Positions 61,520 through 64,000 of a DNA stretch of 64,000 nt are shown here, piece after piece. The DNA is taken from NCBI GenBank assembly GCA_900546115.1, contig URBQ01000006.1:8508-72507 (forward strand). The letters run 5' to 3'. The translations under genes were made by a program, and so were the position numbers. Under the pieces are notes generated by a model that did not search any database, was not told the origin of the DNA, and saw only the letters and a program-made list of their open reading frames with translations. Source of the DNA: an uncultured Collinsella sp. (GTDB lineage Bacteria; Actinomycetota; Coriobacteriia; Coriobacteriales; Coriobacteriaceae). Numbering within the stretch: the first letter of the stretch is position 1; each line of letters opens with the position of its first letter.

Positions 61520-61687
61520 CGTGTACGTAATGTGATAACGCGCTGCGCGTGTTATTATCCACAAGGCGTTGTTACCGCAATGCCCTAAAGAGGAACCCGA
61601 GGGTTCCCACCTTTTGGCGCCAATGAGCAGCTGACTGGTCATACAACTTAGATTCACTTCCTCAAATCGAGGATGTCTATGTGTACG

Positions 61688-61721
61688 ACCTGGTTGCTGA
61701 GAAGCGCCGGGTTATTTTTTT
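61688..61721 (+). terminator. transcription attenuator before infC
   Basis: ACCTGG pairs with CCGGGT, with an inner GCT/AGC stem and GAGA loop, then TATTTTTTT, ending only about 20 bases before the infC start. It probably belongs to an L20-type autoregulatory leader of the infC-rpmI-rplT operon; the ~170-base leader (from about 61550) has further GC-rich hairpins. Confidence 0.75.
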
Positions 61722-61740
61722 ATGAATGGAGGTAGGGAAA

Positions 61741-62295
61741 ATAGCTAAGTCTGATGACACCCGCATCAACGACGAGATCACTGCATCTTCGTGCCGTTTG
61801 ATTGGCGTCGATGGCTCTCAGCTCGGCCTGTTCGCCATCCGCGATGCCCAGCGCGTCGCCGACGATCAGGGTCTCGACCTGGTCGAGATCGCTCCCAACG
61901 CGGAGCCGCCGGTCTGCAAGGTCATGGACTACGGTAAGTTCAAGTACCAGCAGGCCATGAAGGCCAAGGCTGCTCGTAAGAACCAGTCCAAGGTCGAGGT
62001 CAAGGAAATGAAGTTCCGACCCAAGATTGACGTTGGCGACTACGAGACCAAGAAGGGCCACGTTCTGCGTTTCCTCAAGAAGGGCGCACGCGTTAAGATC
62101 ACCATCATGTTCCGCGGCCGTGAGATGGCTCACCCGGAGCAGGGCCTTAACGTTCTCGAGCGTCTCGCCGAGGATCTCAAGCCTTACGCTACGGTCGAGT
62201 CCAAGCCTAAGATGGAAGGCCGTAACATGCTTATGCTGCTCGCCCCGATTAAGGGCGCCTTCGATGAGGATAAAGCGGCAAGCGATACCAAGTAA
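61741..62295 (+). CDS. infC: translation initiation factor IF-3 (probable AUA start)
   Basis: A 184-residue IF3 that keeps the 30S subunit from binding 50S and proofreads start codons. Both domains are present: RINDEITASSCRLIG and YGKFKYQQAMKAK (N-domain and linker), KEMKFRPKIDVGDYETK and RFLKKGARVKITIMFRGREM (C-domain). The ribosome site GGAGGT (61728-61733) lies inside codons that would follow ATG 61726, and seven bases later comes ATA 61741. IF3 genes are known to use rare AUU/AUC/AUA starts for self-control, so AUA is more likely than ATG 61726, which has no site. Confidence 0.85.
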   Translation: MAKSDDTRINDEITASSCRLIGVDGSQLGLFAIRDAQRVADDQGLDLVEIAPNAEPPVCKVMDYGKFKYQQAMKAKAARKNQSKVEVKEMKFRPKIDVGDYETKKGHVLRFLKKGARVKITIMFRGREMAHPEQGLNVLERLAEDLKPYATVESKPKMEGRNMLMLLAPIKGAFDEDKAASDTK

Positions 62296-62327
62296 CTAGT
62301 GTTCTGTAACCGATTAAGGAGTATTTC

Positions 62328-62519
62328 ATGCCTAAGATGAAGTCCCACAGCGGCACCAAGAAGCGTTTCCGCAAGACTGGTACCGGCAAGCTTATGCGCG
62401 CCAAGGCTTTCAAGAGCCACATCCTGAGCAAGAAGTCCACCAAGCGTAAGCGTGGCTTCCGTCAGGAGACCGAGATCGCCGCTGCCGACCGCAAGGTCAT
62501 CAAGTCGCGTCTCGCCTAA
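62328..62519 (+). CDS. rpmI: ribosomal protein bL35
   Basis: A 63-residue, very basic large-subunit protein starting MPKMKSHSGTKKRF. RBS AAGGAG eight bases before ATG. It is the middle gene of the infC operon. Confidence 0.97.
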   Translation: MPKMKSHSGTKKRFRKTGTGKLMRAKAFKSHILSKKSTKRKRGFRQETEIAAADRKVIKSRLA

Positions 62520-62565
62520 GTTCGCGTTCCCGTTTTTCGTTTTACCGTCTAGGAGTTGATAGAAC

Positions 62566-62925
62566 ATGGCACGTATTAAGCGCGCTGTTGCCGCCAAGAA
62601 GAAGCGCCGTACCGTTATGCACCGTGCGAAGGGTTACTACGGTGCCGCTTCGCGTACTTACAAGCATGCTAAAGAGCAGGTCCAGCACTCCCTGCAGTAT
62701 CAGTATCGTGATCGCCGCAACAAGAAGCGCGAGATCCGTTCTCTCTGGATCACTCGTATCAACGCTGCTGCTCGCCTGAACGACATCTCTTACTCTCAGT
62801 TCATGCACGGCTTGAAGGTTGCCGGCATCGAGCTCGACCGCAAGGTCCTGGCTCAGATGGCTTACGAGGACATCGAGTCCTTCAACGAGCTGGCTACCAT
62901 CGCCAAGAAGGCTCTCGAGGCTTAA
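62566..62925 (+). CDS. rplT: ribosomal protein bL20
   Basis: A 119-residue basic protein with RHRAKGYYGAASRTYK-like N-terminus and LNDISYSQFMHGLKVAGIEL near the end. It is also the likely repressor of its operon through the leader upstream of infC. Confidence 0.97.
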   Translation: MARIKRAVAAKKKRRTVMHRAKGYYGAASRTYKHAKEQVQHSLQYQYRDRRNKKREIRSLWITRINAAARLNDISYSQFMHGLKVAGIELDRKVLAQMAYEDIESFNELATIAKKALEA

Positions 62926-62941
62926 TTGCTTCTTGCATCTT

Positions 62942-62977
62942 AAAGGGGCGCTTCCAATCCGGAAGCGCCCCTTTTTG
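62942..62977 (+). terminator. intrinsic terminator after rplT
   Basis: AAAGGGGCGCTTCC pairs with GGAAGCGCCCCTTT, followed by TTGATT. Confidence 0.9.
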
Positions 62978-62992
62978 ATTGATTAGGGATGT

Positions 62993-63021
62993 GATCGATT
63001 TGGGACGTAGCCAAACCGATC
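62993..63021. repeat. small GGGAC hairpin element
   Basis: GATCGATTTGG and CCAAACCGATC enclose GACGTAG; the GGGAC core again overlaps the left arm. The rest of 63022-63197 has no gene. Confidence 0.55.
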
Positions 63022-63197
63022 AATTCGATAGCGTCCGAGTTGCAAGAAAGAGCAGGTAGCGTATGTGTCAAAGATTTTTGACACTCTAATCTGCGCTCAG
63101 CCATCCGTATGGGTTTGATTTTGGGATTACGCTTTGCTTGTCGGCTTCTGTTGTGTAGCCGCCCAATAAGAGTTGAAATGCATTCGAAGGGAACGCC

Positions 63198-63806
63198 ATG
63201 CAGCTGCCAAAACGCCTTAAACAGTATCGACTCGATGCTGGTTTGTCCCAGGAGGATCTTGCAAGGCGCATTTTTGTAACACGTCAGACCATCAGTAATT
63301 GGGAGCGCGGTAAAACGTACCCCGACATCCAGAGTCTCCTACTGCTGTCTGAACAACTGGATGTAACGATTGACGAGCTTGTTAAAGGCGACATTTCAAT
63401 AATTAGAGAAAGGGTTGAACGCGATAGGGGCACGCTCTATCGCTTGGGTGCGGGGATGTTGGCTGGGCTTCTTGCGTTTACCGTCTCTATGGCCTGGCTC
63501 ATGTGGCAACAAAACCACGGGTGGGGGATGGTCCAGTGCGTTCCGACGATGGTGTTGGCAGGCGTCTTTGGTGCTGGCGCAATGTGCTGCGCGCTTGCAG
63601 CGGAACATATCAAGAAGAAGAATGATTTGGTGACGTATCAAGAGATATCCGACTTCTTGGACGGAAAGAAGGCGGACAGCGAAGAGACGAGGACGGGCTG
63701 GGCTTATGAGCATCCACAGCTTGCGAATGCCATCAAGTTTGCCGCAGCGGCTCTTATTGGACTAATCGTTTTTGAACTCATTAACGCTGCTATGTCCCAT
63801 TTCTAA
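63198..63806 (+). CDS. XRE family regulator with membrane segments
   Basis: A 202-residue protein. Residues 4-60 are a Cro/CI helix-turn-helix (RLDAGLSQEDLARRIFV, TISNWERGKTYPD). Then come two membrane helices (LGAGMLAGLLAFTVSMAWLM and VPTMVLAGVFGAGAMCCALA) and a further C-terminal one (FAAAALIGLIVFELINA). It is similar in plan to the regulator at 8619 but without the Ala-rich linker. ATG 63198 follows GAAGGGA. No partner gene is visible before the window ends. Confidence 0.85.
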   Translation: MQLPKRLKQYRLDAGLSQEDLARRIFVTRQTISNWERGKTYPDIQSLLLLSEQLDVTIDELVKGDISIIRERVERDRGTLYRLGAGMLAGLLAFTVSMAWLMWQQNHGWGMVQCVPTMVLAGVFGAGAMCCALAAEHIKKKNDLVTYQEISDFLDGKKADSEETRTGWAYEHPQLANAIKFAAAALIGLIVFELINAAMSHF

Positions 63807-63856
63807 TGGGTATACAGCCATTAATGCGGCCGAAGCTTAACCGTTGGAAAACCGAA

Positions 63857-63893
63857 GGGCCGCTCTAATAGGGGAGCCGCGGCCCTGTTCTTT
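63857..63893 (+). terminator. terminator after the last XRE gene
   Basis: GGGCCGC pairs with GCGGCCC across a 15-base loop and is followed by TGTTCTTTC. The remaining bases to 64000 hold no visible gene. Confidence 0.65.
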
Positions 63894-64000
63894 CTAGGCT
63901 CTCACAGAGAGGGCCCCATCCTCATTTGTGTAGGAAATGTGTGCACCCAGATTCCCGCCCACGGCGCCCCTCCGGTCTGGCAATATATCTCCTTGCCGCG

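Noticed and set aside
61320..61562. Short minus-strand frames across the tRNA-Leu region
   Set aside because: They are translations of the tRNA and its duplicated 3' end, not protein genes.
1..64000. CRISPR arrays
   Set aside because: No regularly spaced direct repeats of 24-40 bases were seen; the repeats present are inverted or single tandem copies.

Overview
The window is ordinary chromosome of a high-GC Gram-positive gut anaerobe, most likely a Coriobacteriia member close to Collinsella (inferred from recognised gene content, no search was run). Pointers are the RecJ exonuclease fused to a RecQ-like helicase, the single-chain ~1,250-residue PurL, an actinobacterial-type DUF3516 helicase, an electron-bifurcating-type Etf/FAD dehydrogenase cluster, a complete Liv ABC importer, a bile acid:sodium symporter-family protein, and many intergenic inverted-repeat elements carrying a GGGAC core.

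Layout. 1-3.5 kb: a LexA-box-like site, a tiny holin-like toxin ORF with a candidate antisense promoter, a HIRAN protein, a phosphoesterase and a DUF2130 coiled-coil protein. 3.5-8.4 kb (minus): a DUF3516 helicase, TrmB and a SAM methyltransferase. 8.6-13.1 kb (plus): an XRE regulator with a DUF4097 adhesin-like protein, then Elp3 with a spermidine-synthase-like protein. 13.2-18.9 kb (minus): a three-gene TerB_N/TerB_C - BrxD-like ATPase - Lhr-like helicase operon bracketed by inverted repeats; this is the best candidate for an uncharacterised defence or DNA-processing system. 19-23 kb (minus): DUF554 and a five-gene surface-protein operon with a WxL-like protein and a small sortase substrate.

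23.4-27 kb (plus): FAD oxidoreductase, EtfB and ferredoxin-EtfA, a lactate dehydrogenase/Etf-type module whose FAD subunit is interrupted by one in-frame TGA directly before its conserved GHIGNNHLH signature. 27-32.5 kb: HD protein, AzlCD, KdgT, GGDEF protein and an EamA transporter. 32.6-40.7 kb: PurL, cation/proton antiporter, SDR oxidoreductase and homoserine dehydrogenase. 40.9-47.2 kb: two tandem LivJ-like lipoproteins followed by LivHMGF. 47.6-48.8 kb (minus): PadR - DUF1700 - small membrane protein behind a near-consensus promoter. 49.1-51.6 kb: CutC, a GalT-like protein and a BASS transporter.

51.8-59.4 kb (plus): leader peptide, RecJ-RecQ, Rel (ppGpp), MBL hydrolase and class II fructose-bisphosphate aldolase. 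59.4-64 kb: tandem repeats, a transglutaminase-like protein, tRNA-Leu(CAA) with a 42-bp duplication of its 3' end, then infC-rpmI-rplT behind a transcription attenuator with a probable AUA start for IF3, and a final XRE membrane regulator. Most transcription units end in clear intrinsic terminators. No CRISPR array, rRNA gene, transposase or integrase is visible.
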